Source of the DNA: Pseudomonadota bacterium
GTDB taxonomy: Bacteria; Pseudomonadota; Alphaproteobacteria; Caulobacterales; Caulobacteraceae
Length of the DNA stretch: 52,056 nucleotides
Reading direction: 5' to 3'
Assembly: GCA_023386645.1 (NCBI GenBank)
Contig: JAEWJI010000041.1
Coordinates: forward strand, 1-52,056
Shown here: in pieces, positions 25,201 to 33,237 of the stretch
How positions within the stretch are numbered: position 1 is the stretch's first letter
Layout: each line of letters opens with the position of its first letter
The notes under the pieces: generated by a model
Database searches by the model: none
Seen by the model: only the letters and a program-made list of their open reading frames with translations
Told to the model about the DNA's origin: nothing
Made by a program: the position numbers and the translations under genes

Positions 25201-26488
25201 CCAGCCGATCTGGGACCTGTTCCTGGGCGGCGAGCGGTCGCTGGCCGGACAGGTCCAGGGTCAGGCGATCCTGGGGGGGACCCTGAACGAACCGCGCCTC
25301 AACGGTCGGCTGGCCGTGGCCGACGGCCGCTTCCGCGACAATGCCACGGGCCTTGTGCTGGACGACCTGACCCTGACCAGCCGGTTCGACGACACCACGG
25401 CCCTGGTCGAGACCTTCGCCGCCACCGATGGCACGGGCGACCGGGGCCAGGTCTCCGGTCAGGGCCGCATCGGCCTGCGCCAGGGTTCACCCTCCAGCTT
25501 CCGCCTGACCCTGGATGGCTTCCGCATCATCGACAACGACATCGCCGAGGCCCGGGCGTCCGGCCCCCTTACCGTCGTCCGCGCGACGGATGGCCGGATC
25601 CAGCTGACCGGCCAGATCGACGTGGACGAGGCGGTGATCCAGGCCAATCCGGTCGGCGGCAACGGCATCGTCCGGATGGACGTGGTCGAGATCAATCGCC
25701 CCGGCGGCGACCCCACCGAGGAAGAGACCCGCGAACGCGGCTCTCCCATCGGCCTGGACATCCAGCTGCGTTCGCCCGGCGGCGACGTGCGGGTCGTCGG
25801 TCGCGGCCTGAACGTCGAACTGGGGCTGAACGCCCGGGTGACCGGCACCATCTCCCGGCCCAATCTGACCGGCACGGCCCGGGTCATCCGCGGCGATTAC
25901 GAGTTCGCCGGCAAGCGGTTCGTGTTCGACGAGCGGGGCACGATCATCCTGTCGACCGATCCGTCGCGCATCCGCCTGAACCTGTCGGCGGTTCGAGAGG
26001 ACCCCGCCCTGACCGCCACCGTGCGCGTCACCGGCACGGCCGCGCGGCCCGAGATCGCGCTCACCTCCACCCCCGCCCTCCCGCAGGATGAAATCCTGTC
26101 ACAGGTCCTGTTTGGCCGCTCGGCCTCCCAGCTCTCCGGTTTCGAGGCGGCCCAGCTGGCGGCTGGCGTGGCGTCGCTCGCCGGCGGCGGCGGTTTCGAC
26201 GTGATCGGCAACCTCCGGGAACTGGCGGGGCTGGACCGCCTGTCCTTCGGCGGCGAGGCCTCGGCCCTGACCATCGCCGGCGGCCGCTACATCACCGACG
26301 ACGTCTATCTGGAGATCATCGGCGGCGGCGAAGGCGGCGCGGCGGTCAACGTCGAATGGCAGCCTCGGCGCAATCTCGCCATCAGTTCAAGGTTCGGCGG
26401 CACCGGCGAGGCCAGCCTCTCCATCCGCTGGCGCCGCCAGTCCCGCCCACCCGGCGCGCGCGGCCCGGACAATCGCCCGAACCGCTGA
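22256..26488 (+). CDS. tamB: Translocation and assembly module protein TamB (AsmA-like/DUF490)
   Basis: This 1410-residue protein starts with TTG overlapping the tamA stop. One N-terminal membrane anchor (about 25-48: LQWAAFIGGCLAATLAVLVLIAVV) is followed by a very long periplasmic beta-rich repeat region, as expected for the beta-taco groove of TamB. The C-terminal DUF490 domain includes GLNVELGLNARVTGTISRPNLTGTARVIRG, FDERGTIILSTDPSRIRLNLSA, LTSTPALPQDEILSQVLFGRSASQLSGFEAAQLA, and a final strand ending SLSIRWRRQ. It bridges the inner and outer membranes and works with TamA. Length is normal for alphaproteobacteria. Confidence 0.95.
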   Translation: MTEVPPTQETPAEAPVARRERRRRTRLQWAAFIGGCLAATLAVLVLIAVVGGRSYLLTGPGRELVTSFVAGKKIGRYGRINVYGLRGDLFDDFTLERVTITDAKGVWLDARNVRVDWSYWPLVGRRFHADTITADTVRLIRRPEVEPPTKPPGPPPLSIEIDRFSANVELLEGFSQEYGRWSLAGGAELPRRGAKEITLDARSLNRPGDFLRLAATIGDSPADLRLNLRAQEAQGGPLAGALGYSPDQPFLASALVNGEVVDAVVRTGAFTPLTVKGRYGANGSRISGYFDFSGSDLLRPFVERVGRTARFGFATVPDPENKALQGVAWRLMADNLQSEAQGVIDARDRSAPDGVRLEVSTPSLTRLVGSEVAGPAAYVGTFTGDAQRWALDGEVSLLNASVASYGATRISGPLDVSANRGRFDVEGDLRAVGGRSEGIVGALLGPQPRVQFEAARQTDGAILLRRIEATGQALRLSGAGSRPITGGLAFRGEAQVTDASRIRRGARGAFGGPIQASQRGSGQPWRITFDGRGRGLSIGMEELDRLLGPTPRLELAGLLNRGRVELDQGRLTGAAGRVNAKGLIEPQGRLALALDWNAQGPFGVGPVAIDGAMTGRGALTGTLAQPRADLTAAFARVAAGPLVLTDTDLILSFRKGRDASDGRIAVTAGSNYGPARASGNFHLGGNRIRLTDVDLNAGGVTAHGAIALSNSIPSSADLTFAARPGAFLASGTADGRIRLTEGAGAETAILDVSGRNVRFANSATTIRTLELNGRGTLERLPFTLVADVGGGTPVSFDGEGVYSRVGKAQSVTLSGDGRVREIAFSTRNPAVVALSGDGRVARVDLSVGGGVLMGELRQDSRAAIIQADLTSVELGSLAPDLRGRVTGRVALRGAGDDLSGSANVTLADLRSIDAPQGLEVDGAVNATLVNNTLRIEAQANDGQTVRASADVTLPVEASAAPLRLAIARTRPMSGEVAIAGQIQPIWDLFLGGERSLAGQVQGQAILGGTLNEPRLNGRLAVADGRFRDNATGLVLDDLTLTSRFDDTTALVETFAATDGTGDRGQVSGQGRIGLRQGSPSSFRLTLDGFRIIDNDIAEARASGPLTVVRATDGRIQLTGQIDVDEAVIQANPVGGNGIVRMDVVEINRPGGDPTEEETRERGSPIGLDIQLRSPGGDVRVVGRGLNVELGLNARVTGTISRPNLTGTARVIRGDYEFAGKRFVFDERGTIILSTDPSRIRLNLSAVREDPALTATVRVTGTAARPEIALTSTPALPQDEILSQVLFGRSASQLSGFEAAQLAAGVASLAGGGGFDVIGNLRELAGLDRLSFGGEASALTIAGGRYITDDVYLEIIGGGEGGAAVNVEWQPRRNLAISSRFGGTGEASLSIRWRRQSRPPGARGPDNRPNR

Positions 26489-26749
26489 CTCCGACTTTCG
26501 GCGCATCACCCGTCCGGGCCGTGGTAAACTGCCTGACGGTCTTTGAAATCCCATCTCCCAGCGAGCCCGACGCCTTAAGCTTATCAGGCAGCGCACGACA
26601 GGCAGGACGTGGATAGGTGAGACGGTCCCACCCCCTCACACATGAAGGAGCCTTCCAGGCGATTGTTCCTAAAAGACAATAGGAGGGCGAGACTCGCGAG
26701 ACGGTGAGACGGTGTTCCGGAGTCTCACCGCGTCCTGCCGATGCGGACG
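26489..26749. other. Non-coding spacer with several hairpins between convergent tamB and arsC-like gene
   Basis: This 261-bp space has no convincing gene. It contains an 8-bp inverted repeat CTGCCTGA/TCAGGCAG (26529-26536 with 26584-26591), a small repeat ATTGT...ACAAT near 26662-26680, and two copies of GGTGAGACGGT. A perfect 9-bp stem CGGTGAGAC/GTCTCACCG (26702-26710 with 26722-26730) probably ends transcription from both sides. GANTC sites occur at 26487, 26691 and 26720. Confidence 0.6.
26702..26730. terminator. Likely bidirectional terminator of tamB and the arsC-like gene
   Basis: CGGTGAGAC and GTCTCACCG form a perfect 9-bp stem with an 11-nt loop, 20 bp from the arsC-like stop. No long T-run follows in either direction. 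Confidence 0.5.
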
Positions 26750-27085
26750 CTAGAGAATCTCCAGTATCGCTTCCGGCGGCCGCCCCAGTCGGACGCCCTT
26801 TTCCGTCTCCAGGATCGGCCGCTCGACCAGCACCGGTTCGGCGATCATGGCGGCGATCAACGCCGCGTCATCCGCCTCGCCAAGGCCAGCCGCCGCCGGC
26901 TCCTTGGTCCGCAGCAGCCCGCGCACGCCCCGGCCGCTCCGCTCGCCCAGGCGCCGCAGGGTCGCCTCATCCCAGCCGGTCCGCATGTATTCGACCACCA
27001 CCGGCTCCACGCCGCGCTCGCTCAGCATCTCCAGCGCGGTCCGCGAAGTGCTGCATTTGGGATAGTGGTAAAGGGTGATGACCAT
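26750..27085 (-). CDS. arsC: ArsC-family arsenate reductase (glutaredoxin type)
   Basis: From the ATG at 27085 the protein has 111 residues and begins MVITLYHYPKCSTSRTALEML, with catalytic Cys11. The LLRTKEP block and the VERPILETEKGVRLGRPPE block supply the arginines that shape the oxyanion site. This matches ArsC/YffB-type thioredoxin-fold proteins, which reduce arsenate with glutaredoxin; small YffB-like members may have other thiol functions. No other ars genes are nearby, so a specific role in arsenic resistance is not established. Confidence 0.85.
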   Translation of the reverse strand: MVITLYHYPKCSTSRTALEMLSERGVEPVVVEYMRTGWDEATLRRLGERSGRGVRGLLRTKEPAAAGLGEADDAALIAAMIAEPVLVERPILETEKGVRLGRPPEAILEIL

Positions 27086-27165
27086 CCCCCGGCCATGCCG
27101 GTCCCCAGGCCGCCGCGCAAGCCTCGCCTTCACCTTTGCCGCTTCCCCGTCTAGGGTCCGCGCGC

Positions 27166-28416
27166 ATGCGGATTCTGGCGGAAGATCAGGCCGTGCTCGA
27201 CCACGTCGCGCGCGCCGGAGCGGCGATCGTCGATCGCGCCGTGGCCTGGGCCGAGGTCCCTTCCGGCAGCCGTAACGCCTCGGGCCTGGCCGAAATGCTG
27301 GATCGGCTCAAGGACGAGGCGCGCCGCCTTTCGGCCCTGGTCGAACGGGCGCCCACCGCCCCTTCCACCTCCCTCACCGACCAGGGCGAGGTCGTCGAGG
27401 AAACCCACGCCGACGCCCTGCGGATCACCTGCCGTCCCGACGCACCGATCCAGGTCGTGCTCACCGGCCACTACGACACGGTCTATCCGGCCGAAAGCGG
27501 CTTCCGCTCCGTGGTCCGTCGTCCCGACGGCGCCCTGAACGGCCCCGGCATCGCCGACATGAAGGGCGGGATCAGCGTCATGCTGGCCGCGCTCGAAGCC
27601 TTCGAAACCCGCCCCGGCCGCGAAGCCGTCGGCTGGACCGTCCTGCTGTCGCCCGACGAGGAGATCGGCTCCCCCGCCTCCGCCCCGCTGCTGGCCGAAC
27701 TCGGCGGCAAGGGGCATGTCGGCCTGACCTACGAACCCGCCCTGCCGGATGGCTCGCTGGCCGGCGCCCGCAAGGGATCGGCCAATTGGCACCTGGCCGT
27801 CCACGGCCGCTCCGCCCACGCCGGCCGCGCCTTCGAGGAGGGCCGCAACGCCGTCGCGGGCGCCGCCATCATTGCGGCCCGCCTGCACGCCCTGAACGGC
27901 CGGCGCGAAGGCGTCACGGTCAACGTCGCGCGAATCTCGGGCGGGGCCGCCCTGAACGTCGTGGCCGACCACGCCGTCGTCCGCTTCAACGTGCGGGTCC
28001 CCGACGCCGCGTCCGCCGACTGGATCGATGGGGCCGTCCGCGAGCTCGCCGCCTCGCCGCCCTTCGACGGTCTGTCGCTGCACCTGCACGGCGGCTTCAC
28101 CCGCCCGCCCAGGCCGATGGACGCCGCCCAGACCGCCCTGTTCGAGGCGGTTCGGGACACGGGCGCCCTGCTGGGCCAGCCCATCGCCTGGAAACCGTCC
28201 GGCGGCGTTTGCGAAGGCAACAACCTGTACGCCGCCGGCCTGCCCTGCATCGACACGCTAGGCGTCCGAGGCGGCGACATCCACTCCGAGGCCGAATTCG
28301 CCTGGCCGGACAGTTTCGTCGAACGTGCGCAGCTCAGCGCTCTCATCCTGTGCCGCATCGCGGCCGGTGAAATCGACGCACCGGCCTTCAAACGCCTGCG
28401 GATGGAGGCCGCCTGA
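27166..28416 (+). CDS. M20-family metallohydrolase heading the AST operon
   Basis: The 416-residue protein has the M20 zinc-peptidase pattern: GHYDTVYP (His and Asp ligands), GIADMKGG (bridging Asp), SPDEEIGS (catalytic Glu pair), a dimerisation insert with NWHLAVHGRSAHAGRAFEEGRNAV, and VRGGDIHSEAEFA near the end (last His ligand). Relatives include ArgE, carboxypeptidase G2 and DapE. It overlaps astA by one base (TGATG), and no astE is in the window. An inferred role is hydrolysis of N-succinylglutamate, the final AST step. The ATG at 27166 is divergent from the arsC-like gene. Confidence 0.88.
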   Translation: MRILAEDQAVLDHVARAGAAIVDRAVAWAEVPSGSRNASGLAEMLDRLKDEARRLSALVERAPTAPSTSLTDQGEVVEETHADALRITCRPDAPIQVVLTGHYDTVYPAESGFRSVVRRPDGALNGPGIADMKGGISVMLAALEAFETRPGREAVGWTVLLSPDEEIGSPASAPLLAELGGKGHVGLTYEPALPDGSLAGARKGSANWHLAVHGRSAHAGRAFEEGRNAVAGAAIIAARLHALNGRREGVTVNVARISGGAALNVVADHAVVRFNVRVPDAASADWIDGAVRELAASPPFDGLSLHLHGGFTRPPRPMDAAQTALFEAVRDTGALLGQPIAWKPSGGVCEGNNLYAAGLPCIDTLGVRGGDIHSEAEFAWPDSFVERAQLSALILCRIAAGEIDAPAFKRLRMEAA

Positions 28417-29423
28417 TGCTTGTCGTCCGACCCGCCGGCCCCGCCGACCTCGACTCCCTGCTGGAGCTCGCCATTCTCTCAGGCCCCGGATTCACCAGCC
28501 TGCCCGAAGATCCCGACGCCCTGGCCGAACGGCTGGAGGTCAGCCGCGACAGCTTCTCCGGCGTCCTGCCGCCACAGGAATGCTGGTACACCTTGATGTT
28601 GGAGGACGGCGACACCGGCGACATCGACGGGGTCGGATCGGTGAAGGCGGCCGTCGGGTTGAAGTCCCCCTTCTTCTCCTTCCGCATGACCAACCACCAC
28701 CAGTCCTCGCCGTCGCTCGGCGTGCGGCTGGAGCAGCGCATGCTCGTGCTGGTCAACGAATGCACCGGCTGGTCGGAGGTCGGGTCGCTGTTCCTGAAGG
28801 CCGACCGGCGAAAAGGCGGGGCGGGCCGCCTGCTCAGCCAGTCCCGCTACATGCTGATTGGGGCCGAGCCGGATCTGTTCGCCGACACGGTGCTGGCCGA
28901 GCTGCGGGGCGTCTTCACCCCGGACGGCGCCTGCCCATTCTGGGATCATGTGGCGCACAAGTTCTTCCCCATGGAGTTCGAGCAGGCGGACCGGCTGACC
29001 GGATCCACCGACAAGCAGTTCATTCTCGATCTCGCGCCTCGCCATCCGATCTACATCGAACTGCTGCCCGAGCCGGCGCGCGCGGTGATCGGCAAGGTGC
29101 ATCCGCAAGGGGTGCCGGCGATGGCCTTGCTCGAAGCCGAGGGTTTCCGGCCCAATGGGCTGATCGACATCTTCGACGCCGGTCCAACGGTCTGCTGCCA
29201 GCGCGATCACATCCGCACGGTCCGCGACGCCCGGCTGCTGACCGTCGAGATCGCCGACGAGGTTGCGGCCGAACTGCCGGCCCTGATCTCCACCGCAGAG
29301 GTGGCGTCGTTCCGCGCCGTGCGCCAGAAGGCCGACATCGACGGCGAGATCGTCCGAATCACCCAAGACACCGCCGCCGCCCTCAAGATCGAGGCCGGCC
29401 AGCGCGTCAGGGTGAAGACATGA
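28416..29423 (+). CDS. astA: Arginine N-succinyltransferase
   Basis: The 335-residue protein is full length for AstA, which transfers succinyl from succinyl-CoA to arginine in the first step of the AST pathway. Visible family features are MLVVRPAGPADLDSLLELA, GFTSLPEDPDALAERLE, ECTGWSEVGSLFLKADRRKGGAGRLLSQSRYMLI, GACPFWDHVAHKFFPMEFEQADRLTG, PIYIELLPEPARAVIGKVHP and FRPNGLIDIFDAGPTVCC. The ATG overlaps the M20 stop, and astD starts 10 bp after its stop. Confidence 0.96.
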   Translation: MLVVRPAGPADLDSLLELAILSGPGFTSLPEDPDALAERLEVSRDSFSGVLPPQECWYTLMLEDGDTGDIDGVGSVKAAVGLKSPFFSFRMTNHHQSSPSLGVRLEQRMLVLVNECTGWSEVGSLFLKADRRKGGAGRLLSQSRYMLIGAEPDLFADTVLAELRGVFTPDGACPFWDHVAHKFFPMEFEQADRLTGSTDKQFILDLAPRHPIYIELLPEPARAVIGKVHPQGVPAMALLEAEGFRPNGLIDIFDAGPTVCCQRDHIRTVRDARLLTVEIADEVAAELPALISTAEVASFRAVRQKADIDGEIVRITQDTAAALKIEAGQRVRVKT

Positions 29424-29433
29424 GTTCCCGTCA

Positions 29434-30855
29434 ATGACCCGTTTCACCTCCACCGACCCCGCGACTGGCGATGTCCTGTGGGAAGGCGAGGCCGCTTCGG
29501 CCGCCGAGGCGTCCGCCGCCGTCGAGCGCGCGCGAGCCGCCTTTCCCGACTGGGCCGACCGGCCGCGCCACGACCGCGTCGACGCTATGAAGCGGTATCA
29601 GGCCGCGCTGAAAGCCCGTGCGCCCGCCTTCGCCGAGGCCATCTCCCGGGAAACCGGCAAGGCGCTGTGGGAGACGACCGCCGAGCTCGGCTCCATGCAG
29701 GGCAAGATCGACATCTCGATCCGCGCCTATGACGAGCGGACCGGCGAACGCGAGGCGCCGACCGCGTTTGGGCGCGCCGTCCTGCGCCACCGGCCTCACG
29801 GAGTGGCGGCGGTGCTGGGGCCGTTCAACTTCCCGGGGCACCTGCCGAACGGCCACATCGTGCCGGCGCTGCTGGCCGGCGACGCGGTGGTGTTCAAGCC
29901 ATCGGAGGAGACGCCCCTGACCGGCCACCTGATGGCCGAATGCCTGGCCGAGGCCGACCTGCCGGACGGCGTGTTCAACCTGATCCAGGGCGGGCGGGAC
30001 ACCGGTGCGGCGATCCTGGAGAGCGGAATCGACGCCCTGATGTTCACAGGATCCGGCGGCGCCGGCGCCCATTTCCGGCGCAAGTTCGCCGACGATCCAC
30101 ACGTCATCCTGGCGCTGGAGCTGGGCGGGAACAATCCGCTGGTGGTCTGGGACGCGGCGGACGCCGACGCCGTGGCCGGGATCGTTGTGATGTCCGCCTT
30201 CGTCACCTCGGGCCAACGGTGCTCGTGCGCCCGGCGGCTGATCGTGCCGGAAGGCGCCGAAGGCGACCGCGTCGTGGAGGCGGTGGCGGCCCTGATGGAC
30301 CGGCTCGTGGTCGGCCGCTGGGACAGCACGCCGGAGCCCTTCATGGGCTCCCTGATTTCGGAACGCGCCGCCGAGGGCGTTCAGAACGCCACGGCCGATC
30401 TCTACGATGCGGGCGCACGGGTGCTGAAGGGGTCCGGTTGGGTGGACACGGAGCGCAGCCGAGCGTTCGTCCACCCTGGCATGATCGACACGACCGGCGT
30501 CGACGTTCCCGACGAGGAGATTTTTGGACCCATTCTCCAGGTCCGCCGCGTCGCCAGTTTCGACGCCGCTATCGCTGAGGCCAACGCCACCCGCTATGGC
30601 CTGTCCGCCGGCCTGATCAGCGACGATCCAGCCAACTGGGACCGCTTCCGCCGCCGCATCCGAGCCGGCGTGGTGAACTTCAACCGGCCGACCACCGGAG
30701 CCGCCGGCGACATGCCGTTCGGGGGCCTTGGCGCGTCGGGCAACCACCGCCCCAGCGCCTACTACGCCGCCGACTACTGCGCCTATCCGGTCGCGAGTTT
30801 CGAGGCGGCGGCGGTGAAAGACATCACCGGCGAGATCAAAGGCCTCTATCCTTGA
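29434..30855 (+). CDS. astD: N-succinylglutamate 5-semialdehyde dehydrogenase
   Basis: The 473-residue aldehyde dehydrogenase oxidises succinylglutamate semialdehyde with NAD, the fourth AST step. It has GPFNFPGHLPNGHIVPALLAG and FKPSEETP (cofactor binding), ALELGGNNPLVVWD (general-base Glu), and the nucleophile SGQRCSCARRL. The C-terminal block MPFGGLGASGNHRPSAYYAADYCAYPVAS is typical of AstD. Its TGA overlaps the TTG start of astB. It lies between astA and astB in the order common in proteobacterial AST operons. Confidence 0.96.
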   Translation: MTRFTSTDPATGDVLWEGEAASAAEASAAVERARAAFPDWADRPRHDRVDAMKRYQAALKARAPAFAEAISRETGKALWETTAELGSMQGKIDISIRAYDERTGEREAPTAFGRAVLRHRPHGVAAVLGPFNFPGHLPNGHIVPALLAGDAVVFKPSEETPLTGHLMAECLAEADLPDGVFNLIQGGRDTGAAILESGIDALMFTGSGGAGAHFRRKFADDPHVILALELGGNNPLVVWDAADADAVAGIVVMSAFVTSGQRCSCARRLIVPEGAEGDRVVEAVAALMDRLVVGRWDSTPEPFMGSLISERAAEGVQNATADLYDAGARVLKGSGWVDTERSRAFVHPGMIDTTGVDVPDEEIFGPILQVRRVASFDAAIAEANATRYGLSAGLISDDPANWDRFRRRIRAGVVNFNRPTTGAAGDMPFGGLGASGNHRPSAYYAADYCAYPVASFEAAAVKDITGEIKGLYP

Positions 30856-32195
30856 CCGTCGCGGTCGAGGCCAACGCCGACGGCCTGATCGGGCCCACCC
30901 ATTCCTATGCTGGGCTGTCGCCGGGCAACCTGGCTTCGAGCCTGAACCGGGGCGAGGCGTCGAACCCGCGCGCCGCGGCGCTAGAGGGTTTGGCGAAGAT
31001 GAAGCGGCTGGCCGATTTAGGCCTGCCGCAGTTCGTCCTGCCGCCGCATGAGCGGCCCGACATTCCGTTTCTGCGGACGCTGGGGTTCCCGGGCTCCGAC
31101 GCCCAGGTGCTGGAGCGAGCGTGGACGGAGGCGGCCAGCTTCGCAGCCGCCGCGTGCTCGGCCTCGCCGATGTGGGCCGCCAACGCCGCGACGGTGACGC
31201 CCGGTTCAGACAGCGAAGACGGACGGGTGCACTTCACGCCCGCCAATCTGGTCAGCAACCTGCACCGGTCGCTGGAAGCGACGCAGACGGGCAAGTCCCT
31301 GACCACCCTGTTCCACCATCCGGACCATTTCGTCATCCACCCCGCCCTGCCCTACGTCCCGCATCTGGCCGACGAGGGCGCCGCCAATCATGTGCGGCTG
31401 GCGGCGGAGCATGGCGCGCCGGGCGTCAATCTGTTCGTCCACGGCCGAGATGCCTGGGAGGCGTGGACAGGCGGCTTCCCGGCCCGTCAGACCCGCCAGG
31501 CTTTCGACGCCATCGAGCGGCGGCATGGAGCGAATCGGGCCGTTCATGCGCGCCAGTCCGCGCGCGCCATCGCAGCCGGCGCCTTCCACAACGACGTGGT
31601 CTGCGTCGGCGCGCTGAACACCCTGCTGTTCCACGAGGCGGCGTTCGAGGACACGGCGCAGGTCATGGACGACATCCGCCGCGCCGCCGACGGCCTGTTC
31701 GAGCCCATCTTCCTGTGCATCCCCGAGGCCGACCTGCCGCTGGCGGACGCCATCTCCAGCTACCTGTTCAACTCGATGCTGGTGGTGCTCCCCGGCCGCG
31801 ACCGGCTGACGCTGATTTGTCCGATGGAGACCCAGGAGAACGACCGTAGCCGGGCGGTGGTCGACGGCCTGGTCGCCTCTAACGGCCCGATCGGTCAGGT
31901 GGAGTATGTGGACGTGCGCCAGTCCATGCGAAACGGAGGCGGGCCGGCCTGCCTGCGCCTGCGGGTCGTGCTGGACGAAGCACAGCTCGACGCCGTGTAT
32001 GACCCTATGCGGCTGGATGACCAGCTCTACGGCTGCCTGGTTGAATGGGTCCGTGAAACCTATCGCGATCGACTAACGCCCGCAGATCTGGCCGACCCCT
32101 TGCTGCTCGACGAAACGCGAGCCGCTCTGGATCGCCTGGCCGCCCTGCTTGATCTTGGCGGAAGCTTCTACGACTTCCAGAGGATTGGGGCCTAG
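30852..32195 (+). CDS. astB: N-succinylarginine dihydrolase
   Basis: The 447-residue protein hydrolyses succinylarginine to succinylornithine, CO2 and ammonia. It has the guanidine-hydrolase fold and AstB signatures: EANADGLIGPTHSYAGLSPGN, MWAANAATVTPG, FTPANLVSNLHRS, VFLHHPDHF-like FHHPDHFVIHPALP, and the catalytic Cys block NGGGPACLRLRVVL near the C-terminus. It starts with TTG at 30852, overlapping the astD stop. Substrate supply is from AstA; the aminotransferase AstC is not in the window. Confidence 0.95.
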   Translation: MTVAVEANADGLIGPTHSYAGLSPGNLASSLNRGEASNPRAAALEGLAKMKRLADLGLPQFVLPPHERPDIPFLRTLGFPGSDAQVLERAWTEAASFAAAACSASPMWAANAATVTPGSDSEDGRVHFTPANLVSNLHRSLEATQTGKSLTTLFHHPDHFVIHPALPYVPHLADEGAANHVRLAAEHGAPGVNLFVHGRDAWEAWTGGFPARQTRQAFDAIERRHGANRAVHARQSARAIAAGAFHNDVVCVGALNTLLFHEAAFEDTAQVMDDIRRAADGLFEPIFLCIPEADLPLADAISSYLFNSMLVVLPGRDRLTLICPMETQENDRSRAVVDGLVASNGPIGQVEYVDVRQSMRNGGGPACLRLRVVLDEAQLDAVYDPMRLDDQLYGCLVEWVRETYRDRLTPADLADPLLLDETRAALDRLAALLDLGGSFYDFQRIGA

Positions 32196-32215
32196 GACCT
32201 GCGCGTCCCGGCCGA

Positions 32216-33091
32216 TCAGGCCGCGAATCGGCCGCCCTTGGCGGCGTAGGCCTGGGTGCCGCGGTGGAGGACGTGGTCGGTCGGGAGAATGGCGTCGATC
32301 TCGATGTCGGGGGCCTCGGCCAGGCGTTCGTAAATGGGGCCGAAATCCTGGAGGGTGTCGCGCTTCAGCTGCTCGAGCGAGTCGATGACGAAATAGACCT
32401 GCTGGAAGTCGTCGATCCGATTCTTCGTCCGCATGACGCGCTCCAGGTCGAAGGCGATGCGGTTTGGCGAAGGGTCGTCGAGCGCGAAGACGCTCTCGGT
32501 GGCCGATGAGACGATGCCGGCGCCGTAGATGCGCAGGCCTCCGGGGTCGCGCATCAGGCCGAACTCGACCGTGTACCAGTACAGACGCGACAGCTGGGTG
32601 AGCAGGCCGAGGGACTGGGCCCGCTGACCGCCCCTTCCGTAGGCCTGGATGTAGTCGGCGAAATCCGGGTCCGTCAGCATCGGCACATGACCGAAGACGT
32701 CGTGGAAGATGTCCGGCTCTTGCAGGTAGTCCAGCTGGTCGGGCTTGCGAATGAACTGGCCCGACGGGAAGCGGCGGTTGGCCAGGTGATCGAAGAAGAC
32801 CTCGTCGGGAACCAGGCCGGGCACGCAGACGACGGTCCACCCCGTCAGAGCCTCGAGCTTGGGGTTCATCACCGCGAAGTCGGGGATCCCCCCGGTGTTG
32901 AGATCGAGAGCGTCGAGCCCCTTCATGAAGGCGTCGGACGCGCGGCCGGGCAGGATTTTCATCTGGCGGGCGTAGAGGGTGTCCCAGGTCCGGTGCTCGA
33001 CCTCGGTATAGGCCCGCCAGTTCTGGCTGATCGTCCAGTCGGCGGCGGCGCCCTCGGGGGGGTGTTCGAAGACGTGCTCGAAATCGGCCAT
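32216..33091 (-). CDS. phhA: Phenylalanine-4-hydroxylase
   Basis: From the ATG at 33091, preceded by GGAGGTAACC, the protein has 291 residues, normal for bacterial monomeric PheH. It hydroxylates phenylalanine to tyrosine using tetrahydropterin and O2 at a non-haem iron. The iron ligands are visible: His130 and His135 in PDIFHDVFGHVPML and Glu176 in LYWYTVEFGL. The DPSPNRIAFDLERVMRT region and YFVIDSLEQL are also family features. It converges on astB with 20 bp between the stops. No pterin dehydratase (phhB) is adjacent. Confidence 0.96.
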   Translation of the reverse strand: MADFEHVFEHPPEGAAADWTISQNWRAYTEVEHRTWDTLYARQMKILPGRASDAFMKGLDALDLNTGGIPDFAVMNPKLEALTGWTVVCVPGLVPDEVFFDHLANRRFPSGQFIRKPDQLDYLQEPDIFHDVFGHVPMLTDPDFADYIQAYGRGGQRAQSLGLLTQLSRLYWYTVEFGLMRDPGGLRIYGAGIVSSATESVFALDDPSPNRIAFDLERVMRTKNRIDDFQQVYFVIDSLEQLKRDTLQDFGPIYERLAEAPDIEIDAILPTDHVLHRGTQAYAAKGGRFAA

Positions 33092-33237
33092 GGTTACCTC
33101 CGGCGCCCTCCTTAGCACCGCCGCGGCGAGCGGGCACGAAAAGCCAACGCGTAAAGCCTCTTGGCGGATCACGGGTCGCGCGGCTAGGCTTGACTTGACG
33201 GGCGCCGGTTCGGACCGCCCACAGACGAGTTCGGCCC

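Noticed and set aside
26489..26749. A small RNA gene or short protein in the tamB-arsC spacer
   Set aside because: Several hairpins are present but there is no promoter with matching terminator and no reading frame with a ribosome site and protein-like composition.
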